Source: Flavobacterium sp. CG_23.5 (GTDB lineage Bacteria > Bacteroidota > Bacteroidia > Flavobacteriales > Flavobacteriaceae). Taken from it: DNA of 64,000 nucleotides. Positions within the stretch are counted from its first letter, which is position 1; every line of letters begins with the position of its first letter. This document shows, in pieces, positions 42,375-52,508 of the stretch. A program made the translations under genes and the position numbers. The notes under the pieces are model-generated. The model saw nothing but the letters and a program-made list of their open reading frames with translations. It had not been told where the DNA came from and searched no databases. The stretch spans positions 3,251,001 through 3,315,000 of the forward strand of contig NZ_JAGGNA010000001.1 of the NCBI RefSeq assembly GCF_017875765.1, written 5' to 3'.

Positions 42375-43631
42375 TTATAAAAGGTTGGTTTCTTTTCTTT
42401 TAAAATTTTGATAGAAACGGTATTTGGGTCCTTTTACAATCTGTGAGTGATAAATCCCAACAGACCCTGAAGAAAAATAAGCGATTAAACAGGCGATGCC
42501 AACAAAAAAGCCGCTTTCTACTCCAAAAAGTTCCATTCCCATTACCGTGCAGGCAATCGGAGTATGGGTAGCTCCGGCGAAAACAGCGACGAATCCCATT
42601 CCTGCCAAAATAGATGTAGGCAAAGGGACAATTAGTGATAAAGCGCTTCCAAGAGTGGCCCCAATAAAGAATAATGGTGTTACTTCTCCGCCTTTGAAAC
42701 CTGCCCCAAGTGTAAAACCAGTAAACAGTATTTTGAAAAGGAAATCGAAAGGAGCATTAGGGATTGAAAATGCATCCACAATTACAGGAATTCCTAAACC
42801 TGTGTATTTTGTCGTTCCAATGAAATAAAATGCTATTGCTAGTATGATTCCTCCTATAAAAGGGCGAAGCGGAGGAAATGATATAGTTTTCGAAAATAAA
42901 GTTCCCCAGAAGTGGGTGCTTCGGGAAAATAACATGGCAGCTAAGCCAAATAACAGACTTGCAAAAATCATCCAAAGTAGCGTGATGAAAGTGAGTTCAG
43001 GGATGATAGGAATGCTGTACTGCGTGTGTTTTACTTGCCAAAGTTCGACGGTGAAATAGGCGATGTAGGCAGTCAAAAAAGATAATGGAATGCTTCTAAA
43101 ACTAATTTTGCTGAAATATAAAACTTCCAAAGCAAATAAGGCTCCGGCCACTGGTGTTCCAAAAATGGATGCAAAACCCGCGCTGATTCCTAAAATTACA
43201 ATCGTTTTTCTTTCAGAATTATCAAGGTTAAAAACGCTTGTAAATTGATCGGCAATAGCTCCTCCCATTTGTACAACTGTTCCTTCACGACCAGCGGAGC
43301 CTCCAAAAAGATGAGTAATTAAGGTACCTATCAATACTAAAGGTGCCATCTTTAGCGGAATGGTTTTTTGCGGATTCTCGTATTCTTCCAGCAATAAATT
43401 ATTGCCTTTTACAACTTCTTGTCCAAAATAGTAATATCCCAATCCTATCATAAGACCGCCAATTGGCAAAAGCCAAATGATCCAATTGTTGTGTTCTCTA
43501 ATTTGTGTAACCCATTCTAAAGCGACTAAAAAAAACGCGGAAGCCGAGCCCGAAAAAAGTCCTATTGTTGTGCAAATGGCAATCCATTTGACGGTGAGAA
43601 ATATGATTTTTTTTATTTTTTCTAAATTCAT
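42375..43631 (-). CDS. CLC-family channel/antiporter, fluoride (CLC-F)-like
   Basis: This 418-residue protein has ~10 membrane helices. Selectivity motifs are GGSAGREGTVVQMGG and GFKGGEVTPLFFIGATLG. The usual GSGIP motif is replaced by VVKGNNLLLEEYENP. As I recall the families, this combination points to the CLC-F type, which exports fluoride in exchange for protons, rather than a chloride channel. The gating Glu (in GREG) is present. No fluoride riboswitch was recognised upstream. The ATG at 43631 was preferred to an in-frame TTG. Confidence 0.8.
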   Translation of the reverse strand: MNLEKIKKIIFLTVKWIAICTTIGLFSGSASAFFLVALEWVTQIREHNNWIIWLLPIGGLMIGLGYYYFGQEVVKGNNLLLEEYENPQKTIPLKMAPLVLIGTLITHLFGGSAGREGTVVQMGGAIADQFTSVFNLDNSERKTIVILGISAGFASIFGTPVAGALFALEVLYFSKISFRSIPLSFLTAYIAYFTVELWQVKHTQYSIPIIPELTFITLLWMIFASLLFGLAAMLFSRSTHFWGTLFSKTISFPPLRPFIGGIILAIAFYFIGTTKYTGLGIPVIVDAFSIPNAPFDFLFKILFTGFTLGAGFKGGEVTPLFFIGATLGSALSLIVPLPTSILAGMGFVAVFAGATHTPIACTVMGMELFGVESGFFVGIACLIAYFSSGSVGIYHSQIVKGPKYRFYQNFKRKETNLL

Positions 43632-43678
43632 TAGATTCAATAGTAGAAGTAACTTGGCGTTTTTTTTTGGCTAAAGTA

Positions 43679-44089
43679 TTACAATCCTTCTTGAATTAAT
43701 GGTTTTTCAGCAGCAATAGCTGTAAATTCTATTTCGACTAAATACTCTGGCGCAACCAATTTGCTGATTTCATAAAAACCAGTGGTTGGTTTCACGTCTT
43801 TAAAAAATTTAGCGTGAGCGGTTGCAACGGCATCAAAAGTAGTAATGTCAGTGGTAAATATTCGAGTACGAATGACATCTTTCATACTTGCATCTAGATC
43901 CTCAAGAACTTTTTCCACTCGTTCAAGAATGTTTAATGTTTGTGCATGTGCATCATCAGCTCTTACTTTTTCACCGTCAACTATCGCCACCGTTCCAGAA
44001 ACTTCAATGATATTTCCAATGCGAACTGCTCTGCAATAGCCCATTTTGTCTTCCCAAGGGGAACCTGTCAATATGTTTTCTCTTTTCAT
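43679..44089 (-). CDS. RidA-family protein (YjgF/YER057c/UK114)
   Basis: This 136-residue protein matches the RidA family: SPWEDKMGYCRAVRIGNIIEVSGTVA, TLNILERVEKVLEDLDAS, and VIRTRIFTTDI with the conserved Arg that binds the substrate carboxylate. RidA hydrolyses reactive enamine/imine intermediates; paralogues vary. The ATG at 44089 fits the family start better than 44143. Confidence 0.88.
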   Translation of the reverse strand: MKRENILTGSPWEDKMGYCRAVRIGNIIEVSGTVAIVDGEKVRADDAHAQTLNILERVEKVLEDLDASMKDVIRTRIFTTDITTFDAVATAHAKFFKDVKPTTGFYEISKLVAPEYLVEIEFTAIAAEKPLIQEGL

Positions 44090-44384
44090 TTTTACTAATT
44101 TTTGGTTGTTAATAGTATTTACTTTCCAAATTTTAATAGGCAATATGAAATTTGGTATATTTTTTGCAATTTATAAAAAATAACGAAATGAAAATCATCA
44201 ATTTTAAATTGTAAACCTCTTTTTTTATGCAGGAAGAATTGATAAATATTTTTGCTAAAGTGTAATAAAATCGATAATTCGGAGTTATAAATGCATGTTA
44301 AATTACGCGCTATTTATAGTTTACTACTATTGGTTTTTTTACTTTTAAAAAAATTATAATCACTAATGAATTAATATCAAAACG

Positions 44385-44942
44385 ATGAAAAAATTTTTAT
44401 TTTTAGTTATTATTGTCGGTTTGTCCTTAAATGGATATTCCCAGAATGAAATTAGTACCAAATTTAAAGCGGTTCCGCCTAAAAAGAAGGAAGCAATTCC
44501 GCCAAAAGTGAATTTGCCTAAAGTTAAACCTTATGTGGCAGATGAGATACCAAAAAATGATTTTATTGTGCCGAAAAATGATGTCATTAATCCGGATGAG
44601 GTTTATAAAAAAAATCAGGATTTAGGGAGCTTCAATACTAGTTCAGTTTCAGCCAAGGTTCGTTATCGTGATGCTGCTTATGTGGATGGCGATAAGATTA
44701 GAGTGTACTTAAACGATAAGATGATTCAGCCAGAGGTTCTCTTAAATGGTGAATTTCAAGGCTTTGAGATTACTTTGGAAAAAGGAGTAAATAAGATAGA
44801 TTTTGAGGCATTAAACGAAGGTTTTGCTCCACCTAATACAGCGGAATTTCAAGTTTATGATGATAAAGGTACTGTTGTTGCGTCGAACCAATGGAATATT
44901 GGGCTTGGTTTTAAAGCAACCATTATCTTAATGAAAGAATAA
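44385..44942 (+). CDS. Secreted protein, tandem paralogue 1
   Basis: This 185-residue protein has a signal peptide (to NGYSQ), a Pro/Lys-rich segment (~27-75), and a C-terminal beta domain with VRYRDAAYVDGDKIRVYLND, GFEITLEKGVNKIDFEALN and QWNIGLGFKATIILMK. Family not recognised. The next gene encodes the same domain, so this is a duplicate pair; probably periplasmic or surface exposed. Confidence 0.75.
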   Translation: MKKFLFLVIIVGLSLNGYSQNEISTKFKAVPPKKKEAIPPKVNLPKVKPYVADEIPKNDFIVPKNDVINPDEVYKKNQDLGSFNTSSVSAKVRYRDAAYVDGDKIRVYLNDKMIQPEVLLNGEFQGFEITLEKGVNKIDFEALNEGFAPPNTAEFQVYDDKGTVVASNQWNIGLGFKATIILMKE

Positions 44943-45050
44943 TTTAGAGGTTCTGAATTGATTTGCTACTACTTTAAATGTCCTATTGGATTTACAATGT
45001 GGAAGTAATTTTGGACTTAAAAGAAACGATTAAATAACTTTTGATAGCAT

Positions 45051-45710
45051 ATGAAACAGGTTTTGTTGCTTATTATGATTTGTATTACACTGAATGGCTA
45101 TGCTCAAAGTGAGTTTAGCTCTAACAAGTTTAAGGCGATTGCCCCGCTTAATAGAACTCCAAAAGTAAAAAAAGTAATTCCACCGGAATCAGTTTTGCCT
45201 CCTATTACAACTCCAAATGTTTTTAAAAGTAATCTTTTAAATCCAAAGCCTAGCTCTGTGCTGACGCAACCCAGCAATTTTTCAATGATAGTTAAAAATG
45301 AGTTTATTAATCCTGGAGACGTTTACCGAGATAAACTCAATAAAAAAGTTGCTAATGAAGAACAGACGGTTTATAGAAGAAATCAAAATTTAGGCGATTT
45401 TAAAACTACTTCGGTTACCGCAAAGGTGCTTTATCGAGATGCTGCTGATGTTGATGGCGACCAGATACGAGTATATTTGAATGATAGAATAGTCCAGTAT
45501 CAAGTAAATTTAGAAAGTGAATATAAAGGTTTCGAAATTGTATTGGAAAAAGGATTCAATAAAATAGATTTTGAAGCGTTGAATCAAGGAATGTCTGGAC
45601 CTAATACCGCCCAATTTCAGGTCTTTGATGATAAAGGGGCTCTGATTTCTTCCAGTCAATGGAATCTTGGAACGGGTTTTAAAGCAACTATTATACTTGT
45701 AAAAGAATAA
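45051..45710 (+). CDS. Secreted protein, tandem paralogue 2
   Basis: This 219-residue protein has a signal peptide (to NGYAQ), a longer Pro/Asn-rich linker, then the same C-terminal domain as its neighbour (VLYRDAADVDGDQIRVYLND, GFEIVLEKGFNKIDFEALNQG, QWNLGTGFKATIILVKE). The linker differs more than the domain, which suggests selection on the C-terminal part. Shared terminator with the next, convergent gene. Confidence 0.75.
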   Translation: MKQVLLLIMICITLNGYAQSEFSSNKFKAIAPLNRTPKVKKVIPPESVLPPITTPNVFKSNLLNPKPSSVLTQPSNFSMIVKNEFINPGDVYRDKLNKKVANEEQTVYRRNQNLGDFKTTSVTAKVLYRDAADVDGDQIRVYLNDRIVQYQVNLESEYKGFEIVLEKGFNKIDFEALNQGMSGPNTAQFQVFDDKGALISSSQWNLGTGFKATIILVKE

Positions 45711-45760
45711 AAAAACCGTCGGATGTAATTTTAAAATTACTCCGACGGTTTTTTATTTTA
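45711..45760. terminator. Bidirectional terminator
   Basis: AAAAAACCGTCGGA and TCCGACGGTTTTTT arms around GTAATTTTAAAATTAC (itself palindromic) lie between two convergent genes. Confidence 0.85.
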
Positions 45761-45774
45761 AAATCGATTTCTTT

Positions 45775-46302
45775 CTAAAACGGGTCAGCCGTAACTTTGA
45801 ATTTCATATCCGCTTTTACAGTTATGTCTTTCGTTAGGGTTTCTTTAATCACCGCTTTAGTTCTTATTTTGTAGCTAGGTGCCTTAATGTATTTATCTAA
45901 TTTTTCGGCTGTAACTATTAAATCTAGAACGTTAGTAGTAGAGTTAATGTTGTCTAAATACGCTAGTTCTATTTCGTCATTTGCATCAGTAGAGATATAT
46001 AAATGAACTGATTTTAAAAAACTGAATGTTTTATCAGCAGGGTTAGTTATAGCTAATTTTAATTCTCTTAATCTTACATCTTTTACTAAATCGGCTTTAG
46101 TATTATTGTTTTGAAATTCAGCACTTGAATTTGTAGTAACATCTGGTGTAAGTACTTCAGAAGCAACATTAAGCGGGAATCCGCTGGAAATGGAAAAAGA
46201 AGTTTGATTAGAAATGGTAAAGGTTAAAAGTTGATCTACCACATTGCAAGAAAATAAAAATAGTGAGAGAAAGGTCATTAAGGCGAAAGTTTTTGTCTTC
46301 AT
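45775..46302 (-). CDS. Hypothetical lipoprotein
   Basis: This 175-residue protein has a lipobox LFLFSC (Cys ~19). The mature part is beta-rich (TFTISNQTSFSISSGFPLN, LKLAITNPADKTFSFLKSVHLYIST). Function unknown; the composition resembles flavobacterial surface lipoproteins. Monocistronic, divergent from guaA. Confidence 0.7.
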   Translation of the reverse strand: MKTKTFALMTFLSLFLFSCNVVDQLLTFTISNQTSFSISSGFPLNVASEVLTPDVTTNSSAEFQNNNTKADLVKDVRLRELKLAITNPADKTFSFLKSVHLYISTDANDEIELAYLDNINSTTNVLDLIVTAEKLDKYIKAPSYKIRTKAVIKETLTKDITVKADMKFKVTADPF

Positions 46303-46503
46303 TTAAATTCGTGTTTTTATTGATTATAAAATTTAGTTTTTACTACTGCTTTTTTGCAAAAGTATTACTATTTACGATAGTATAACTCTTTTGGTTTTTA
46401 AATATTGTGATAGCAGTTGTTAAAAACAGCAGCATAAACGTCAACTAAATAAAATATATTGAAGATTTTCAAAATTCAATTTTTCAATTCAAAATATAAA
46501 AAG

Positions 46504-46511
46504 TATTTTTG
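46504..46511 (+). promoter_or_regulatory. TAnnTTTG promoter box abutting the guaA start
   Basis: TATTTTTG ends 3 bp before the guaA ATG. Because transcription normally starts a few bases after this box, the mRNA would begin at or very near the start codon (leaderless). Confidence 0.5.
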
Positions 46512-46514
46512 CGC

Positions 46515-48044
46515 ATGCAACACAACGTACTTATTTTAGATTTCGGATCGCAATATACACAGCTTATTGCGCGTAGAGTTCGCGAATTAAATATATTCTG
46601 CGAAATTTTCCCATACAATCATTTCCCGAGTGATTTATCCAGTTATAAAGCAGTAATTCTTGGTGGTAGTCCATTTTCTGTTCGTGCAGAAGACGCTCCA
46701 CATCCTGATTTATCTCAAATCAGAGGTAAATTACCTTTGTTAGCTGTTTGTTACGGAGCACAATATTTAGCGCATTTTAGTGGTGGTGAAGTAACAGCTT
46801 CAAATACCAGAGAATATGGTAGAGCTAATTTGTCCTTCATTAAAGAAAACGAAACTTTTTTTGACAACGTTTCTGAAAACAGTCAAGTTTGGATGAGTCA
46901 TAGTGATAGTGTGAAGGCTTTGCCAACAAATGGTGTAAAACTAGCAAGTACGAATGATGTAGAATTTGCTGCCTATAAAATTGAAGGTGAAACTACTTAC
47001 GCCATTCAATACCACCCAGAAGTTTTTCATTCAACAGATGGTAAGCAAATGCTAGAAAATTTCTTGGTAAAAATTGCTGAAGTTCCTCAAAATTTTACTC
47101 CAAATGCTTTCGTTGAAGAAATGGTAGCAGAATTAAAGGAGAAATTACAAGATGACAAAGTGGTTCTTGGACTTTCAGGTGGAGTAGATTCAACCGTAGC
47201 AGCAGTTTTATTGCATCAAGCTATTGGGAAAAATTTATACTGCATTTTTGTAAATAATGGATTACTTCGTAAAAACGAATTCCAAAATGTATTGGATCAG
47301 TACAAAGGAATGGGTTTAAACGTAAAAGGAGTAGATTCAGGAGATCGTTTTTTATCTGAATTAGCAGGGGTAAGCGATCCAGAAACAAAACGTAAAATTA
47401 TTGGTCGTGTTTTCATCGAAGTTTTTGATGATGAATCACACCTTATAGAAGATGTAAAATGGTTGGCACAAGGAACAATTTATCCTGATGTTATTGAGTC
47501 AGTTTCTGTAAAAGGACCATCGGCAACAATAAAATCACATCATAATGTAGGTGGATTGCCTGATTATATGAAGTTGAAAATTGTTGAACCACTTCGTATG
47601 CTTTTCAAAGATGAAGTTCGAAGAGTAGGAGCATCATTAGGAATTGATCCAGAATTGTTGGGAAGACACCCTTTTCCCGGTCCTGGATTGTCTATCCGAA
47701 TTTTAGGGGATATTACTCCTGAAAAAGTTAGAATTCTACAAGAAGTAGATGCCGTTTTTATTGACGGATTGAAATCTTGGGGCTTGTATGATAAAGTATG
47801 GCAAGCTGGAGCAATTTTGCTTCCGGTAAATAGTGTAGGTGTTATGGGTGATGAACGTACTTATGAAAAAGTAATTGCGCTTCGTGCCGTTGAATCTACT
47901 GACGGTATGACTGCTGACTGGGTTCATTTACCTTATGATTTCTTGATGAAAGTGTCGAATGATATTATCAATAAAGTAAAAGGAGTTAATAGAGTAGTGT
48001 ACGATATTAGTTCAAAACCGCCTGCAACAATTGAATGGGAATAA
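46515..48044 (+). CDS. guaA: GMP synthase (glutamine-hydrolysing)
   Basis: This 509-residue protein converts XMP to GMP using glutamine and ATP. The N-terminal glutaminase domain has [19 protein letters not shown], the nucleophile Cys79 in LLAVCYGAQ, and the His/Glu of QYHPEVFHS. The ATP-pyrophosphatase domain has [10 protein letters not shown]. The C-terminal dimerisation domain contains [16 protein letters not shown] and ends KPPATIEWE. The ATG at 46515 was preferred to the TTG at 46509, which is part of the promoter box. Confidence 0.96.
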   Translation: MQHNVLILDFGSQYTQLIARRVRELNIFCEIFPYNHFPSDLSSYKAVILGGSPFSVRAEDAPHPDLSQIRGKLPLLAVCYGAQYLAHFSGGEVTASNTREYGRANLSFIKENETFFDNVSENSQVWMSHSDSVKALPTNGVKLASTNDVEFAAYKIEGETTYAIQYHPEVFHSTDGKQMLENFLVKIAEVPQNFTPNAFVEEMVAELKEKLQDDKVVLGLSGGVDSTVAAVLLHQAIGKNLYCIFVNNGLLRKNEFQNVLDQYKGMGLNVKGVDSGDRFLSELAGVSDPETKRKIIGRVFIEVFDDESHLIEDVKWLAQGTIYPDVIESVSVKGPSATIKSHHNVGGLPDYMKLKIVEPLRMLFKDEVRRVGASLGIDPELLGRHPFPGPGLSIRILGDITPEKVRILQEVDAVFIDGLKSWGLYDKVWQAGAILLPVNSVGVMGDERTYEKVIALRAVESTDGMTADWVHLPYDFLMKVSNDIINKVKGVNRVVYDISSKPPATIEWE

Positions 48045-48178
48045 ACGTTTAAATATAATTCCTTTTCCTTTTAGAGTTATTATTTTTTAATATACTTTAC
48101 ATAAACGGTATCAGATTTTGGAATAAAATTTGATACCGTTCTGTTATTAATGATTGAATAATTTTTTTATAAATAAAA

Positions 48179-50038
48179 ATGATGAAGTATTTTATTACCG
48201 TTTGTTTAGCTTGTTTAGTTTTTACATTTAATGTTTCCTCACAAGAAAAAAATAATACGCATAAGGTAGCGAAGGGAGAAACAATCAATCAGATTGCCCA
48301 AAAATATAATGTTACTCCTTTAGAGATCTATCAATTAAACCCAGATGCGCAAAGTGGTTTAAAACCAAATAGTGTTTTGTTGATTCCTAAAAGTTCATCA
48401 AAGAAAACTTCAGCTGTGCAGGTTAAAACTAATTCGCAAGCCCAAAACCATTTGGTCATAGCGAAAGAAACGCTTTACGGAATTGAAAAAAAATACGGTG
48501 TTTCGGATGAGGCGTTAAAAAAAGCAAACCCGTTTCTTGAAAAAGATGGATTGCAAATAGGTCAAATGTTGATTATTCCTTCAAATGCTGTAAAAAAATC
48601 TTCAGTAGCAACAGCAAAACCTTTAAATACAATTGTAAAACCGACAATTGCGAAACAAGAAGCAGTTGTTTATCATGAAGTTTTAGCTAAGGAAACAAAG
48701 TATTCTATTGCCAAAAAATATGGAATAACCATTGCGGAACTAGAGAAAAAAAATCCAGAAGTTGTCTCGAATTTGCCAATTGGATTTAAATTAGTAATTA
48801 AAGGAAATGCCCCAAAAGCAGATAAGATTGTCGCAATAATTGAATCTAAAAAAGAGATAGTAGAATCTAAAACGGAAACTGCAAAGCCTAATTCGGTAAA
48901 AATTCCTTCGACAATTGTAGTGCCGAAGGAAAGTAAAAAAGAATACACTAGTTTATCTGAAAAAATAGATAATAACGGTCGAAAAAAATTAGTGTTACTA
49001 ATGCCTTTCAATATGAGCAATGTTGAAGGTGATACTATCAATTCGACGGCTATGCGCTTGAAAAAAGATAAATTTTTGAATATGACTCTAGATTTTTATG
49101 CTGGAGCGTTGATGGCGATAGATTCGGCTAAACAAATAGGGCTTTCAATTGATGTAAGTATTTTTGATTCACAAGAAACAAAGAATTCATCAAGCGTACC
49201 CGCTATTATTAAAGCAAATAATCTCGAAAATGCAGATGCGATAATTGGACCATTTTATCAAAGCAATATTGAAAAAACTGCTGAGCTATTGAATTTTAAT
49301 CAAGTTCCTGTAATTTCACCTTTATCGAAAGATATTGGAAATCCATTTAGTAATTTATATCAATCAATTCCAACTGCAACTGCCGTTAAAAATGAAATGT
49401 TTGATTACATGAGGTCAAAAAATGGTAATGTTATAGCTGTAATCGATAAGAAAAAGGAAACTATTAGACAATATCTTAAAGAAAATCAAAATGACGTTCG
49501 ACTCTCAACTCTAAATGATAACGGTAGCTTATCTGCTCAAAATTTGAAGAGTTTGTTCGTAAAAGATAAAATAAATTACGTGGTAATGGAAACTGGAAAT
49601 ACCAGTATGATAAAATCAATTATAGCGACCATGCTGAGTTCCATGGCAACTTATCAAGTACAGTTGGTTATTTTGGAGCCAAATGAAACATTGGACACGG
49701 ATGAAATTAGTTTTGTGAATTTGACAAAATTAAAAATGATGTATCCTTCAATGTCTCGAGATAACGATTCATCCGAGGCTTTTAAATTTGAAAACAACTT
49801 CAAAAAAGTAAATAAAATAGTGCCAAGTGCCTTCGCAACTCGTGGTTTTGACATTACTTTTGATACCATGATGCGATTGTCGCTAGGTAAAACATATCAA
49901 GAAACTGTTGATACAATGGCAACGCAACAAGTAGATAATAAATTTGAATATTATAAAAAAGCAGATGGAGGATACACCAATAAAGGAATTTACATCTTGT
50001 ATTACGACACTGATTTAACCATAAAAGAGGCGAAATAA
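48179..50038 (+). CDS. LysM-repeat protein with periplasmic-binding-protein-like domain
   Basis: This 619-residue protein has a signal peptide (to FNVSSQ) and three LysM domains (~27-70 with HKVAKGETINQIAQKYNV, ~95-138 with ETLYGIEKKYGV, ~160-205 with ETKYSIAKKYGI) for peptidoglycan binding. A linker follows, then a ~340-residue type I periplasmic binding protein-like (ABC amino-acid receptor) domain (VLLMPFNMSN, FYAGALMAIDSAKQIGLSID, AIIGPFYQSNI, VPVISPLSK). Probably a cell-wall-associated protein whose binding domain scaffolds or senses rather than feeds a transporter. The stop overlaps the osmC ATG by one base. Confidence 0.85.
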   Translation: MMKYFITVCLACLVFTFNVSSQEKNNTHKVAKGETINQIAQKYNVTPLEIYQLNPDAQSGLKPNSVLLIPKSSSKKTSAVQVKTNSQAQNHLVIAKETLYGIEKKYGVSDEALKKANPFLEKDGLQIGQMLIIPSNAVKKSSVATAKPLNTIVKPTIAKQEAVVYHEVLAKETKYSIAKKYGITIAELEKKNPEVVSNLPIGFKLVIKGNAPKADKIVAIIESKKEIVESKTETAKPNSVKIPSTIVVPKESKKEYTSLSEKIDNNGRKKLVLLMPFNMSNVEGDTINSTAMRLKKDKFLNMTLDFYAGALMAIDSAKQIGLSIDVSIFDSQETKNSSSVPAIIKANNLENADAIIGPFYQSNIEKTAELLNFNQVPVISPLSKDIGNPFSNLYQSIPTATAVKNEMFDYMRSKNGNVIAVIDKKKETIRQYLKENQNDVRLSTLNDNGSLSAQNLKSLFVKDKINYVVMETGNTSMIKSIIATMLSSMATYQVQLVILEPNETLDTDEISFVNLTKLKMMYPSMSRDNDSSEAFKFENNFKKVNKIVPSAFATRGFDITFDTMMRLSLGKTYQETVDTMATQQVDNKFEYYKKADGGYTNKGIYILYYDTDLTIKEAK

Positions 50039-50439
50039 TGACATCAAAAGTGACCTATTTAGGAAATTTAAGAACTTCATCAATACATTTACAGTCCGGC
50101 ACTGAAATTATATCGGATGCTCCGGTAGATAATAAAGGAAAAGGAGAGGCTTTCTCTCCAACAGATACTGTTGCTAATGCCTTGGCAAGTTGCATGATGA
50201 CCGTAATGGGAATCAAAGCCAATGAAATGGATTTGGATTTAAGAAATTCTAATGCATCAGTTACCAAAATCATGAATGCCGAACCAAGGAGAATTGGAGC
50301 GATAGAAATTGTGTTTGAAATGGTTGGAACTTCAGATCAAAAAAGCAAAACTATTCTTGAAAGAACGGCTATGACTTGTCCTGTTTTCTTAAGTTTGAAT
50401 ACTGAAATTGAGAAACGAATTACTTTCAACTGGAAATAA
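50038..50439 (+). CDS. OsmC-family protein
   Basis: This 133-residue protein has the OsmC/Ohr fold with the two redox cysteines in ALASCMMTVMG and AMTCPVFLSL. Family members reduce organic hydroperoxides with thiol cofactors. The start overlaps the previous stop (TAATG), so translation is coupled to the LysM gene. An A/T-armed hairpin (GAAGCAA/TTGCTTC, 50453-50499) follows. Confidence 0.9.
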   Translation: MTSKVTYLGNLRTSSIHLQSGTEIISDAPVDNKGKGEAFSPTDTVANALASCMMTVMGIKANEMDLDLRNSNASVTKIMNAEPRRIGAIEIVFEMVGTSDQKSKTILERTAMTCPVFLSLNTEIEKRITFNWK

Positions 50440-50452
50440 TATTTATACATAA

Positions 50453-50500
50453 AAAAAAGAAGCAATAGAATAGATAAAATCATTCTTCTTGCTTCTTTTT
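50453..50500 (+). terminator. Terminator after osmC-like gene
   Basis: AAAAAAGAAGCAA and TTGCTTCTTTTTT arms followed by T-rich DNA that runs to the next start codon. Confidence 0.7.
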
Positions 50501-50513
50501 TCTTTTTTTTAAA

Positions 50514-50747
50514 ATGGACCAAAACCAAATAAAACTCATTAAGCTCGCTCATACCAAAATGCCTTTTGGCAAATACGAAGGTAAGTTTCTTATTGATTTA
50601 CCGGAGTATTATGTGGTTTGGTATAGCAATAAAGGTTTCCCAAAGGGAGAGTTAGGCGAACAATTACAGTTGATTTACGAATTAAAACTCAATGGACTTG
50701 AAGAGTTAATTCGAAATATAAAAAAACGGTATCCAAAACCGATTTAA
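50514..50747 (+). CDS. DUF3820 family protein
   Basis: This 77-residue protein shows the DUF3820 pattern: MPFGKYEGKFLIDLPEYYVVWY, then GFPKGELGEQLQLIYELKLNGLEEL. Small, cytosolic, role unknown (often linked to nucleic-acid or exonuclease-like modules). Complete. Confidence 0.85.
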   Translation: MDQNQIKLIKLAHTKMPFGKYEGKFLIDLPEYYVVWYSNKGFPKGELGEQLQLIYELKLNGLEELIRNIKKRYPKPI

Positions 50748-50769
50748 TTTTCAAATTGACAATTTATAA

Positions 50770-52443
<1,674 letters not shown>

Positions 52444-52508
52444 TTCTTGTTTTTTGAAACAATTCATCAAACTATAGACTAATAGATTAAACTTTTTTAA
52501 ATATAATA

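Noticed and set aside
43632..43680. Fluoride riboswitch before the CLC-type gene
   Set aside because: The ~48 bp to the next gene is too short and shows no recognisable crcB-type structure.
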